Positions 43,901 to 51,179 of a DNA stretch of 64,000 bases are shown in pieces (within the stretch, counting starts at the first letter, position 1; every line of letters starts with the position of its first letter). This DNA is from Brevibacterium sp. 'Marine' (GTDB taxonomy: Bacteria > Actinomycetota > Actinomycetes > Actinomycetales > Brevibacteriaceae), in assembly GCF_012844365.1 (NCBI RefSeq), contig NZ_CP051626.1, positions 682,001 to 746,000 of the forward strand. Reading direction: 5' to 3'. The notes under the pieces are model-generated. The model searched no databases, was not told where the DNA came from, and saw only the letters and a list, made by a program, of their open reading frames with translations. Both the position numbers and the translations under genes were made by a program.

Positions 43901-46900
43901 CGAAGGTCAGCTCACCGTCGTCGGCGATGAGCGCCCGACGGTCGGGATGCCTCCTGATCGTCGAATCGAGGACGTCGAGGACCGTCGACTCGGGTGCGAC
44001 CGCGGCGCGGCCCTGACCCTGAGTGCGGATCTCTGCGAGCTCGTCCGGACGCAGCACCTCGAGTTCGCGCAGCGGTGTGTGCGGGTCGGCGGCGAACTGG
44101 TCGATCACTCGCACGAATCGCGCGGCGATGGCTTCGGCGGTGGATTCGTCGAAGAGCGCGGAGTCGAACTCGAGGGAGCCGGTGATGCCGGCAGCCTCAT
44201 CGACCGTGGGCATTGTTTCGCCGACCGGGCGAGACGCGCCGTCGTTCTCACGTTCGGCCAGGTCGAGGAGGAGGTCGAACTTCGCCTCCGACACCTCTGG
44301 CCCGGGTGCGGGTTCGACGTCGAGGTCACCCATGTCCAGAGCCGCGGGGGCAGTGTTCTGCAGGGTCAGCATGACCTGGAACAGCGGATGGAGCTGATCC
44401 GAACGTGGGGGTGCGAGTTCGTCGACGACGCGTTCGAACGGCGCATCCTGATTGGCATAGGCGGAGAGGTTGGACGCGCGGACCCGATCGACGACATCGA
44501 CGAGGCTGGGGTTGCCGGAGGTGTCGGTGCGCAGAACGATGGTGTTGACGAAGAAGCCGATGAGATCGTCGAGTTTCGTCTCCGTCCTGCCGGCGACGGG
44601 AGTGCCGATGGGAATGTCGTTGCCGGCACCGAGTCTGCTCAGCAGCACAGCGAAGGCGGCTTGCAGGACCATGAACAGACTGGCATTGCGCTCGCCGGAG
44701 AGCCGGCGCAGACCGGCGTGGGTCTCGGCGTCGATGTCGACGGGGACCCTGCGGGAGACACGGTCGGTGTTCTGTGCGCTCCTGGGCCGATCGACGGGAA
44801 GTCTGAGTTCGACCGGAGCCCCGGTCAGCGCGTCCTTCCAATAGGCCAGCTGGTCGGCGATCTCGCTGTCGGGGTTGTCCTCGGAGCCGAGCGTTCTCCG
44901 CTGCCACAGTGCGTAGTCGGCGTATTGGACCGGCAGCTCGGGGATGGCGGGGGTGGTGCCGCGAGCCCGAGCGCGATAGGCAGCGGAGAGGTCACCGGCC
45001 AGGGGCCGCAGCGACCAGCCGTCGGCGGCGATGTGGTGGAGCGTGAGGAGCAGGAGATGATCCTCGGTGCCCAGCCTGATCAGCAGGCACCGGATCGGCA
45101 GCTGCGACGAGACGTCGAAGCCGCGTGTGGCCTCCGCATCGACGGTGTGATCGACGAGGTCCTCGCTGATCTCCACAAGGGGCAGGGCGATCTGCACATC
45201 GTCGGCGGCGCGGACCACCTGTTCGGGCTGACCCTCGGTCCACGGGAACACGGTGCGCAGGCTCTCGTGCCGAGCGACGACGTCGTTGATGGCAGCTCGC
45301 AGAGCATGGGTGTCCAGGTCTCCGCGGATGCGCAGGGTGAGCGGAATGTTGTAGGCCGCGGACGCCGGGTCGAACTGGTTGAGGAACCACAGACGGCTCT
45401 GCGCGTAGGACAGGGGAATGGTCGCGGGACGGTCTGCGGCGACGAGTTCGTCTGCCGGCTCCTGTGCCGTGTCGTCGAGGTCGAGTCCGGCACTGAGTTC
45501 GCGGACGGTGGGATGGTGGAAGATCTCGCTCAGGGCGGGTGGGGACGCGAACCTCTCCCGCAGTGAGGCCACCAGCTGGGTGGCGAGCAGGGAGTGCCCG
45601 CCGAGTTCGAAGAAGTCATCGTCGATGCCGACGGTCTCCACCCCCAGCACTTGGGCGAAGGCCTCGGCCACGGCCTGCTCCTGGACTGTCCTTGGTGCTG
45701 CCGATTCCGATTGCGCCGACTGCGGTTCCGGCAGCGCGGCGCGGTCGAGCTTGCCGTTGACGGTGAGGGGAATCCGCTCGATCTGTGTGATGAATGACGG
45801 AACCATGTAGTCGGGTACGCGCGTCTTCATGCGCCGACGCACCTCGGCAGTATCGATCTGCTCATCGGCGGTGATGTAGCCGAGAAGCTGACTGTAGCCG
45901 GCCTGATTCTGTCCCAGGATGACCGCGGCCGACCGGATCCGGCCCTCCGACTGGAGAGCGAGCTCGACCTCGGAGAGTTCGACGCGATAGCCGCGCAGTT
46001 TGATCTGCTCATCGGCCCGGCCCAGGAACTCGATGCCTCCGGCCAGAGGCCTGCGGACGATGTCGCCGGTGCGATACATTCTGGAGCCGTCGTCGGCGAA
46101 GGGGTCGGCGATGAACCGTTCTGAGGTGGTGGCCGGACGGCCCACGTAGCCGCGCGCCAGATTCAGCCCCGCAATGTAGAGCTCCCCACGCGCCTGCGCC
46201 GGAACAGGGGCCAACCGGGAGTCGAGGACGTAGTGCCTGGTGTTCGCCACGGAGCCGCCGAGGTCGGGTGAGGCACCGGCGACGATCGGAGCGGTGAGAC
46301 TGTCGACCGTCGTTTCCGCCGGGCCGTACAAGTTGAAGGAGTCCACCTCGGGCAGGGCCGCGAGCTGATCCCAGAGACCGCGTTCGACCGCTTCGCCGCC
46401 CAGGGCGACGACGCTGGGATGCTCGGTGCCGCTGAACGTGCCGTGCGCGAGAAGGGCCTTGAAGAATGAAGGAGTCGTCTCGATCGAGTCGATGCCGTGG
46501 GCGGCGAAGTAGTCGGTGAGAGTTTCGGGGTCACGGCGGGTGATCGAGTCGATGAGGTGGAGTTCGTGCCCGGCGAAGAGCCACAGCAGCGGATCCCAGG
46601 AGGCGTCGAAAGAGATCCCTGCCGTGTGCGCCACGCGCAGTCCTCGTCCAAGCCGTTGGGCGGCCGGATCGAAGATGGTCTTCTTGTGGCTGTGGAAGAG
46701 ATTGAGCAGCGACCGGTGCTCGACCCCGATGCCCTTGGGCCGACCGGTCGACCCGGAGGTGAAGATGACGTAGGCGAGGTCGTCGGGAGCAGGCGTCGAT
46801 CCGGTCTGCTGTGATCCGGCCTGCGCTGACCCGGTCTGGGTCGACTCGGTCGTCGGTGCTGTCGACTGTGGTTCCGCGTCGATGTCGATGACGGGTCGGT

Positions 46901-48614
46901 CGGTGCTCACACTCGTTTCTCCGGCGGGACCCGACGCTGCAGAGGAATTGATGACGAGCACCGGCGCGGAATCGGCGATCATCGCTTCGAGGCGGTCGGC
47001 CGGATAGTCAGGGTCGAGGGGTACGTAGGCGGCACCTGTTCTGAGGATTCCGAGCACGGCGATGGGCAGCGTGGTGGACCGGCCCAAGCGTGCCGCGATG
47101 CGAGTCCCGGGCCCTGCACCGCAGTCCCGAAGACGGTTCGCGAGCTCAGTCGAGCGGCGGTCGAGTTCGCAGAAGCTGATGTGCCCGTCCTCGGCGACGA
47201 CCGCGGTGGCGAATGGGGACTTGCGGGCGTGACGGGAGAATTCCTCCACCACGGTGTGGCGGGGAAGGCTCTGGGCGGGTCCCTGGCCGCCCGCGATGAG
47301 TTCGTCGGACTCGCCGGCATCGATGAGCGCGAGCCCCGACAGGTGCTGATCTTCGCTCGGATCGAACTGGCGCAGGACGGAGAGGAACTGCCGCAGGTGC
47401 TCGGCGAGGCTGTGCTGATCGTAGAGTTCGGCGTTCGCCTCGAACCGAACGATGGCCGGCCTGCTGCCTCCATCGGAGCTGGGATCCGCTCCGATGCCGT
47501 GGACGATGATCGAGAGGTCATCGACCGGGCCGGTCGACAGCAGGTGCAGCGAGGCGGTCGACATTCCGAAGTCGATGTCGTCGACGTGCGGGAAGATGTT
47601 GACCGAAGGCCCGATGTAGTCGCTGTCGGTGCTCAGCTCCTGATACTGGAAGCGCTGATGGGTGAGCGTCTCGCGCAGTGTGGCGCCGGCGTCGGCGACG
47701 AGATCTGCCGACGTCATCCCCGGTGCCGCCTGCACCTGTACCGGCAGGATCTTCGACATCATGGACGGCACTGATTTGGACAGGGCGCTGCGACGAGCAG
47801 TGACCGGAAGGCCCACCGAGATGGACTCTCGTCCGGTCATGCGGTGCAGGTAGGCCGCTGCGGCGCTGAGGATGAGGGTCGGTGCCGACCGGGAGCCGGC
47901 CAGGCGTGATGAGAGCTCCTGGGGGATGTCGGCATTGCAGGTGACAAGCCGTCGTGCCGGTGATGCCGGACGGTCGGCCAGGCCGGTGGCCGTCTCCGAC
48001 TCGGAGCGCACCTGCTTCCAGAACTCGGCGTCGGTGGTGAAGCGCTGCGAGGAACGGTACCGAGCCTCCTCGGCCACCAGATCGTCGAGGTTGCCGAAGG
48101 GCGAGTCCGATGCGGTTCCCTGATCGGCGAGTTCCCGGTAGACCTGGGATTCGCGGCGGAGGACGAGGACGGCGGAATAGCCGTCGACGAGGAGGTGGTG
48201 GGCCCGCTGATAGAAGATCCAGTGGTCGGGTCCGATGTGGAACAGCTGGGACCGGAGCAGGTCACCCTCATCGACATCGTGGACGGTTTCGAGATCCTCC
48301 TGCATCAGCGCATGGGCCGAGGCTTCGGGATCCTCACTCGACTCCGTCCGCAGGTCACGGACCAGGAGATGGCTGCGTGCCGGTCCGAGCTGTTGGAAGG
48401 GACCTTTTTCGTCCTCACCGAAGACGACGTTGAGCGAGTCGGCTTCGGCTACGGTCGTGGCGACCGCCTTGCGCATTCTGTCGACATCGAGCGGCCCGCG
48501 AATATCGACGTAGAGCCCGATCTGGAACGTCGGGTTGTCTGGTTCGATCTTCTGGGCGTACCAGATTCCGCGCTGTGCTGAGGTGAGGTCGATTCGAGCG
48601 TTCTCGTCAGTCAT
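37965..48614 (-). CDS. three-module non-ribosomal peptide synthetase with thioesterase
   Basis: A 3549-aa NRPS: C1-A1-T1-C2-A2-T2-C3-A3-T3-TE. Landmarks: C1 HHLLVDG near residue 140, A1 SGSTGRPKG near 625, T1 GGHSLLA near 1005, C2 HHIAADG near 1193, A2 SGSTGTPKG near 1703, T2 GGHSLLA near 2086, C3 HHIATDG near 2295, A3 SGSTGRPKG near 2803, T3 GGHSFLA near 3216, TE GWSLGG near 3353. No epimerase or methyltransferase domain. It starts with a C domain, so the first residue may be acylated. Specificity residues by eye are nearly identical in the three A domains (DADEAGLVD, DADEAGFID, DADEAGLVD, plus the A10 Lys). Glu and Asp at positions 278 and 331 also occur in ornithine/diaminobutyrate codes, suggesting basic residues. 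Product unknown. Confidence 0.95.
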   Translation of the reverse strand: MTDENARIDLTSAQRGIWYAQKIEPDNPTFQIGLYVDIRGPLDVDRMRKAVATTVAEADSLNVVFGEDEKGPFQQLGPARSHLLVRDLRTESSEDPEASAHALMQEDLETVHDVDEGDLLRSQLFHIGPDHWIFYQRAHHLLVDGYSAVLVLRRESQVYRELADQGTASDSPFGNLDDLVAEEARYRSSQRFTTDAEFWKQVRSESETATGLADRPASPARRLVTCNADIPQELSSRLAGSRSAPTLILSAAAAYLHRMTGRESISVGLPVTARRSALSKSVPSMMSKILPVQVQAAPGMTSADLVADAGATLRETLTHQRFQYQELSTDSDYIGPSVNIFPHVDDIDFGMSTASLHLLSTGPVDDLSIIVHGIGADPSSDGGSRPAIVRFEANAELYDQHSLAEHLRQFLSVLRQFDPSEDQHLSGLALIDAGESDELIAGGQGPAQSLPRHTVVEEFSRHARKSPFATAVVAEDGHISFCELDRRSTELANRLRDCGAGPGTRIAARLGRSTTLPIAVLGILRTGAAYVPLDPDYPADRLEAMIADSAPVLVINSSAASGPAGETSVSTDRPVIDIDAEPQSTAPTTESTQTGSAQAGSQQTGSTPAPDDLAYVIFTSGSTGRPKGIGVEHRSLLNLFHSHKKTIFDPAAQRLGRGLRVAHTAGISFDASWDPLLWLFAGHELHLIDSITRRDPETLTDYFAAHGIDSIETTPSFFKALLAHGTFSGTEHPSVVALGGEAVERGLWDQLAALPEVDSFNLYGPAETTVDSLTAPIVAGASPDLGGSVANTRHYVLDSRLAPVPAQARGELYIAGLNLARGYVGRPATTSERFIADPFADDGSRMYRTGDIVRRPLAGGIEFLGRADEQIKLRGYRVELSEVELALQSEGRIRSAAVILGQNQAGYSQLLGYITADEQIDTAEVRRRMKTRVPDYMVPSFITQIERIPLTVNGKLDRAALPEPQSAQSESAAPRTVQEQAVAEAFAQVLGVETVGIDDDFFELGGHSLLATQLVASLRERFASPPALSEIFHHPTVRELSAGLDLDDTAQEPADELVAADRPATIPLSYAQSRLWFLNQFDPASAAYNIPLTLRIRGDLDTHALRAAINDVVARHESLRTVFPWTEGQPEQVVRAADDVQIALPLVEISEDLVDHTVDAEATRGFDVSSQLPIRCLLIRLGTEDHLLLLTLHHIAADGWSLRPLAGDLSAAYRARARGTTPAIPELPVQYADYALWQRRTLGSEDNPDSEIADQLAYWKDALTGAPVELRLPVDRPRSAQNTDRVSRRVPVDIDAETHAGLRRLSGERNASLFMVLQAAFAVLLSRLGAGNDIPIGTPVAGRTETKLDDLIGFFVNTIVLRTDTSGNPSLVDVVDRVRASNLSAYANQDAPFERVVDELAPPRSDQLHPLFQVMLTLQNTAPAALDMGDLDVEPAPGPEVSEAKFDLLLDLAERENDGASRPVGETMPTVDEAAGITGSLEFDSALFDESTAEAIAARFVRVIDQFAADPHTPLRELEVLRPDELAEIRTQGQGRAAVAPESTVLDVLDSTIRRHPDRRALIADDGELTFAGLGARIDQIAHVLASRGITAGDTVAIALPRSADAVAAPLAVLSIGAVAVPIDLSYPGERIRLILTASAPAAVITDEAELPVRPGTAIGTAALHTAEVGRRADDTADHGRRWADRPVPSDRAYEMYTSGSTGTPKGVAVPHSALLNLLAHHRETIFAEAGLDVGPVQAAHTAGLGFDAAWDPVLWLVAGASLHIVGDEIRRDAEALVRFCREHEIRALETTPSFVRQLIISGLFDDETEEDRVPLSLALGGEAVPEDLWQELAANPKVRAHNFYGPTEFTIDSVTAAVAGDRPTIGHPIRNVRTMVLDQNLREVPHGVVGDLYLAGAGIASGYVNRPKETATRFVADPLEPGARMYRTGDLVRRHPDGSLDFVSRDDDQIKLRGYRVELGDVENALASGSGVTQAAAIVENLTDPESARLIGYYTGDADEAALRDHLAAQLPAPMVPHILIGLDSIPLTSHGKLDRSRLPAPTASGTTDSRAARSADEHTMCRVFSSVLGADEIGLDDDFFELGGHSLLAVSLIGRIRTAFDTELPLRAIFDSPTPAALLNRLESRGRTEPAPAEEPARTAESADGAPHMSLTAWSRSHGQTRPQLIPLSYGQARLHFLNQLDTDASDYTISLAVRFSGDLDADSLGQALTDVIARHEILRTVYPSVDDGPVQQILPPDAGEGLMARRTTTSGTQTAERMRDEAAVGFDLSRDLPIRASLFTEGDEWVLHLVMHHIATDGASLRPLTQDLSTAYAALRGSAHPMQRTLEVQYAEYALWQRHVLEDEQAPAAEAPLLERKVRAWHDRLEGIPTDITLPADRPRPTTARQSGRHHHFSLDARTSARLAAVAAENGASLFMALHSVLAGYLSRLGAGEDIVIGSPSAGRSDPALEDMVGLFVNTIPIRTDTSAGPGLRELLARTRAAVIDAVELDDVPFERLVESVNPPRELGRHPLFQVMLSLEESAAPKLELPGVTTSIEPEVETGDAKFDLSFTFRRSDAEAGLAVVLDFNSSMFDAETIAGICRRFSRFVDEAVQDPERPLDDIALLDPVETRTAIDSLTGPEPADTPPPVLDVFAATAARMPDAMAVRSDQTSLSYRELDAASSELAHELIDQGAGAGETVSVRLSRGPGVIVATLAVLKSGAAFNPIDIDYPRGRTTAILTDAEPLIVITQPGGASELAPLLADAGITPSIVEISPADGSDRTSPAPRGTPIPRGTAATTTAMPPMPHRDSAAYVTFTSGSTGRPKGVEVGHSALANLLASHRTRLLPTPSDEADRIPVAHTTGIGFDAAWDPLLWMVVGHPLHIASETVQRDPQQLAADLRRLDIGFWETTPSYLRLLTTEPEFERMITEAAEEDSPIILALGGEAIDPDLWQWLRDHPGIIAHNLYGPTETTVDAFAAPVGAFPTPILGAPLERMRGYVLDERLHHVPSGTVGELYLAGEQLAHGYRGRPGLSAERFVADPHGGSGERMYRTGDLVVRHKGGELVFIGRSDDQIQLRGYRVELGEVERALRQAPGVRDAVVRPFGTDPATMQLVGYIVAGAGARTETDAELAEDATGTSSRDLLADEVRDHVRSVVPSYMAPSHLVVIDEIPLTAHGKIDEAALPDPSTAAVGSRLMPRTPQEETVAAIFARVLSLPRVGIDESFFELGGHSFLARPLIAAVNEAFGADLSVQALFRSSTVEQLVREVGRGGADSIADSLHRLLPLRRAGSKPPLFAVHPATGISWGFAAMLHGLDPDRPLIGLQMPGLSPGDSAEMTARTLTELADDYIDHLQTIQPSGPYHLIGWSLGGVLAHRLATRLQEQGESVAFLGILDAFPTGQERNADVGEGSELWANYLGANHPAITETTEGLDDERALEILRAHGDPLGNVAPTTIAAMTRGFFTLAKLIREAPVETFDGELVLFTATRDVPSGTPGPDSWRRFVTGDIHVTEVDARHSDMLSAEALEEILPVLSIHLDEAAESQMSSIHSWNQTPPSNTTRS

Positions 48615-48731
48615 CGTGTCTTTCGCATTGGGTGGGGGTTTCCTTGGGCGAGGTTTCCGTCGGCAAGGAGGCGCGCGGGTGCTCAGCGCAACCCGGCTGT
48701 AGGCTCACGTGAGCAAGCAGGGGATCGGTCG

Positions 48732-48947
48732 TTACTGGAACTGCCCGATGTTGATATCGCCGAGGAGGTCGCCCAGATCGATGATCGGGCCGTTGATGAG
48801 CGCCCCCGAGGCCTCGGTCGAATCGGTCGGTGAGGTCTCGGCGGCGGAGGCGCCCCCGGGCGCGGCCATGAGACCGACGGCAATGACGATGCTCGCGAGG
48901 GCGGCACCGGAGACGGTGCGGGCGTTGATGAGCGTGAGATTCTTCAT
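48732..48947 (-). CDS. small secreted peptide of unknown function
   Basis: A 71-aa precursor with a clear signal peptide (TVSGAALASIVIAVGLMAAP, cleavage likely after GGASA) and a mature region of about 35 residues, ending ALINGPIIDLGDLLGDINIGQF-Q. A Shine-Dalgarno AGGGGACAG precedes the ATG. It lies 117 nt upstream of the NRPS on the same strand, so it may share the NRPS promoter. The mature part is acidic and amphipathic, without cysteines. I do not recognise it. Confidence 0.75.
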   Translation of the reverse strand: MKNLTLINARTVSGAALASIVIAVGLMAAPGGASAAETSPTDSTEASGALINGPIIDLGDLLGDINIGQFQ

Positions 48948-49120
48948 GGTCTCTGTCCCCTTCTGACTTCGTGGTCGTCCGTATTGGATCGGACATGTGT
49001 CGTTCGGAGGGCTCGCGCACGTGGATTGGCCGGCCGGGACGTTTTCTTGATCCGATGGTTCGAACCCTCGTCACAGCGGTACGACATGGCAGGGCCGCCT
49101 CGGCGAGGGAAGACGAAACA
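48948..49120. other. intergenic promoter region of the secreted peptide/NRPS unit
   Basis: This gap of about 170 nt lies between the peptide start and the symporter terminator. I see no actinobacterial iron box (TTAGGTTAGGCTAACCTAA-like) in it or in the 117 nt before the NRPS. It contains one GCCGCCTCGGCG word at 49094-49105. Confidence 0.45.
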
Positions 49121-49165
49121 CCACGGGTGCCGACGTCCTCACGATGAGGACATCGGCACCCGTGG
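49121..49165 (-). terminator. intrinsic terminator of the dicarboxylate symporter gene
   Basis: A long near-perfect inverted repeat (CCACGGGTGCCGACGTCCTC / GAGGACATCGGCACCCGTGG) with a short loop lies 27 nt beyond the symporter stop codon. Two displaced copies occur at 21152-21196 and about 23739-23778. Confidence 0.85.
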
Positions 49166-49192
49166 CGGTTGTGGAGCGGGAGCGACCGGGGG

Positions 49193-50593
49193 TCAGCTCA
49201 CGGTGACCTTTTCGCCTTCAGCGGGGCGAGCCGCCTCGGGGGCATCCGTCGACGCACCGTGCGCATCCGGTTCGAGCGAGAGCTCGTCGAACGGGTTCTC
49301 ACCCGACAGGGTGGCACGGGCGACGTCGAGGTCGATCTCGTTCGTCCACTTGCCGATGAGCAGGGTGGCCACGGCGTTGCCGGTGAAGTTCGTCAGCGCA
49401 CGGCACTCGGACATGAACTTGTCGATGCCGACGATGACGCCCATGCCGTCGAGCAGCTCGGGACGGTGCGACTGCAGACCGGCGGCCAGGGTGGCCAGGC
49501 CGGCACCGGTGACGCCGGCGGCGCCCTTGGACGCGATGATCATGAACACGAGCAGCGAGATCTGCTCGGGGATCGACATCGGCATACCCATGGCCGAGGA
49601 CACGAACAGCGACGCCATGGTCAGGTAGATGGCGGTGCCGTCGAGGTTGAACGAATAACCGGTGGGCACGGTGATGCCGACGACCGGCTTCGAGACTCCG
49701 GCGTGCTCCATCTTCGCGATCAGGCGCGGCAGGGCCGACTCGGACGACGAGGTGGAGAAGATGAGCAGGAACTCACGGGCCAGGTACTTCAGCAGCAGGA
49801 AGATGTTGAGCCCGGTGACGATCTTGAGCAGACCGCCGAGGACGACGACGATGAACAGGGCGCAGGTGAGGTAGAAGGCGCCCATGAGGGTCGCCATCGC
49901 ACCGATCGCGGCCCAGCCGGTCTTGCCGACGACTGCGGCGATCGCACCGAAGGCGCCGACCGGGGCGGCCCACATGATCATCATCATGAGCTTGAAGACG
50001 ACGGCCTGGATGTGCTTGATGCCGGTGAGCACGGGCTCGCCGGCCTTGCCCATCGACTGCAGGGCGAAGCCGACGAGGAGGGCGAGCACGAGGGTGGGAA
50101 GCACCGGGATGTCACCGGGGATGAGGCTCATGAGGAAGGCGACCATTCCGCCTTCCTCACCACCGGCGGCCGCCTCGTACGGCTGGAGGTGCAGGCCGTC
50201 GCCGGGGTGGATGAAGTTGCCGACGACGAGACCGATGACCAGGGCGAAGGTCGCCATGATGAGGAAGTAGATGAGGGCGAGTCCGCCGACCTTGCCGACG
50301 GTGGCGGCCTTCGCCACGGAGCCGACGCCGAGGACGATGGTGCAGAAGATGACCGGGGCGATGATCATCTTGATGAGCGCGACGAACGCCTTGCCGAGGG
50401 GTTCGAGTGCGATTCCGGCAGCCGGGGCGATGAGCCCGAGAGCGGCACCGGCGACCACGGCCACGATGACCATGATGTAGAGCCAGTGCGTGCGATCCTT
50501 CTTCCGCTGCGGGGCACCCGGTTCGGGAGCGTTTGCTGCGGCGGCGATCTCCTTGTCGAAGGATCCGCCTTGCTGTTGTGGCGACGTTGCCAT
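49193..50593 (-). CDS. dicarboxylate/amino acid:cation symporter (DctA/GltP family)
   Basis: A 466-aa sodium- or proton-coupled symporter of the DAACS family. Its inner-membrane body includes MIIAPVIFCTIVLGVGSVA, the serine-rich hairpin FSTSSSESALPRLIAKME, VPTGYSFNLDGTAIYLTMA (the NLDGT signature) and SKGAAGVTGAG, with IDKFMSECRALTNFTGNAVAT near the end. The ATG at 50593 follows TGGAGGAAAC; in-frame extension upstream runs into unrelated sequence. Substrate C4-dicarboxylate or glutamate. The CitA/CitB-type two-component system 4 kb away may regulate it. Its 3' end and terminator have been copied to 21.15-21.48 kb. Confidence 0.92.
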   Translation of the reverse strand: MATSPQQQGGSFDKEIAAAANAPEPGAPQRKKDRTHWLYIMVIVAVVAGAALGLIAPAAGIALEPLGKAFVALIKMIIAPVIFCTIVLGVGSVAKAATVGKVGGLALIYFLIMATFALVIGLVVGNFIHPGDGLHLQPYEAAAGGEEGGMVAFLMSLIPGDIPVLPTLVLALLVGFALQSMGKAGEPVLTGIKHIQAVVFKLMMMIMWAAPVGAFGAIAAVVGKTGWAAIGAMATLMGAFYLTCALFIVVVLGGLLKIVTGLNIFLLLKYLAREFLLIFSTSSSESALPRLIAKMEHAGVSKPVVGITVPTGYSFNLDGTAIYLTMASLFVSSAMGMPMSIPEQISLLVFMIIASKGAAGVTGAGLATLAAGLQSHRPELLDGMGVIVGIDKFMSECRALTNFTGNAVATLLIGKWTNEIDLDVARATLSGENPFDELSLEPDAHGASTDAPEAARPAEGEKVTVS

Positions 50594-50834
50594 GTTTCCT
50601 CCAGATGATGTTCGCGACCTCACCCGTCGGTGGGTGGGATCGCACGCGACGATTGGCCGCGGTGGTGATGTACCCGACAACTGTGCCAGCGAAGTGTGAC
50701 GGGTGTCTCGGTTGCGTTCATAGTGTTCACAGGAGGAATTGGGCGCCCGCCGAGGCGGGGGCTCGGCCGGGGAGGGTCGGCCTGGGAGGACCAGGCCCGG
50801 GAGGAGCAGGCCCGGGAGGATCGGCCGGGCGGGG

Positions 50835-51140
50835 TCAGGCCCGTGGGCCCTCTGCCTGCCGGGGACCGACATCGACAGGCGGTTCCTGCCGTTCGAGGGC
50901 CTTGCGGCCGATGGGACAGGTGATGGTGAGCTTGAGGCGTCGGCCCTTCGCGTCTTCGACGGCCCGTCGCATGAGCTCCCACCGGTGGCGGTCGGCCTGT
51001 GTGGGCTCGATCGCCTCACAGTAGATGAACATGACCTCATTGGCGTCGGGCTCGAGTTTGTAATGCAGCGCGGCGACGAGCTTGCCGGGAAGGTAGAGGT
51101 CGTACTTCGAGGATTCCTGGTTGTTGAGCATCGTGTACAC
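50835..51140 (-). CDS. degenerate GNAT-like small protein (module B)
   Basis: A 101-aa paralog of the protein at 2918-3226: MLNNQESSKYDLYLPGKLVAALHY, FIYCEAIE, then a helix and LKLTITCPIGRKALE. As in module A, the acetyl-CoA loop is replaced (PTQADRHRWEL). The GTG start at 51140 is preceded by AAGGAG at 6-nt spacing; an ATG three codons inside is the alternative. It is 39 nt downstream of otsA on the same strand. Confidence 0.75.
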   Translation of the reverse strand: MYTMLNNQESSKYDLYLPGKLVAALHYKLEPDANEVMFIYCEAIEPTQADRHRWELMRRAVEDAKGRRLKLTITCPIGRKALERQEPPVDVGPRQAEGPRA

Positions 51141-51179
51141 AGTGGTCTCCTTGGGGTGGGTGGGTCAGAATGGTCGGTG

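Noticed and set aside
42558..45566. 1002-codon open frame on the plus strand
   Set aside because: Antisense to the NRPS, whose motifs are unambiguous on the other strand; long antisense frames are common in high-GC genes.
48615..49120. Iron box upstream of the NRPS and secreted peptide
   Set aside because: No 19-bp TTAGGTTAGGCTAACCTAA-like palindrome could be found in the upstream gaps.
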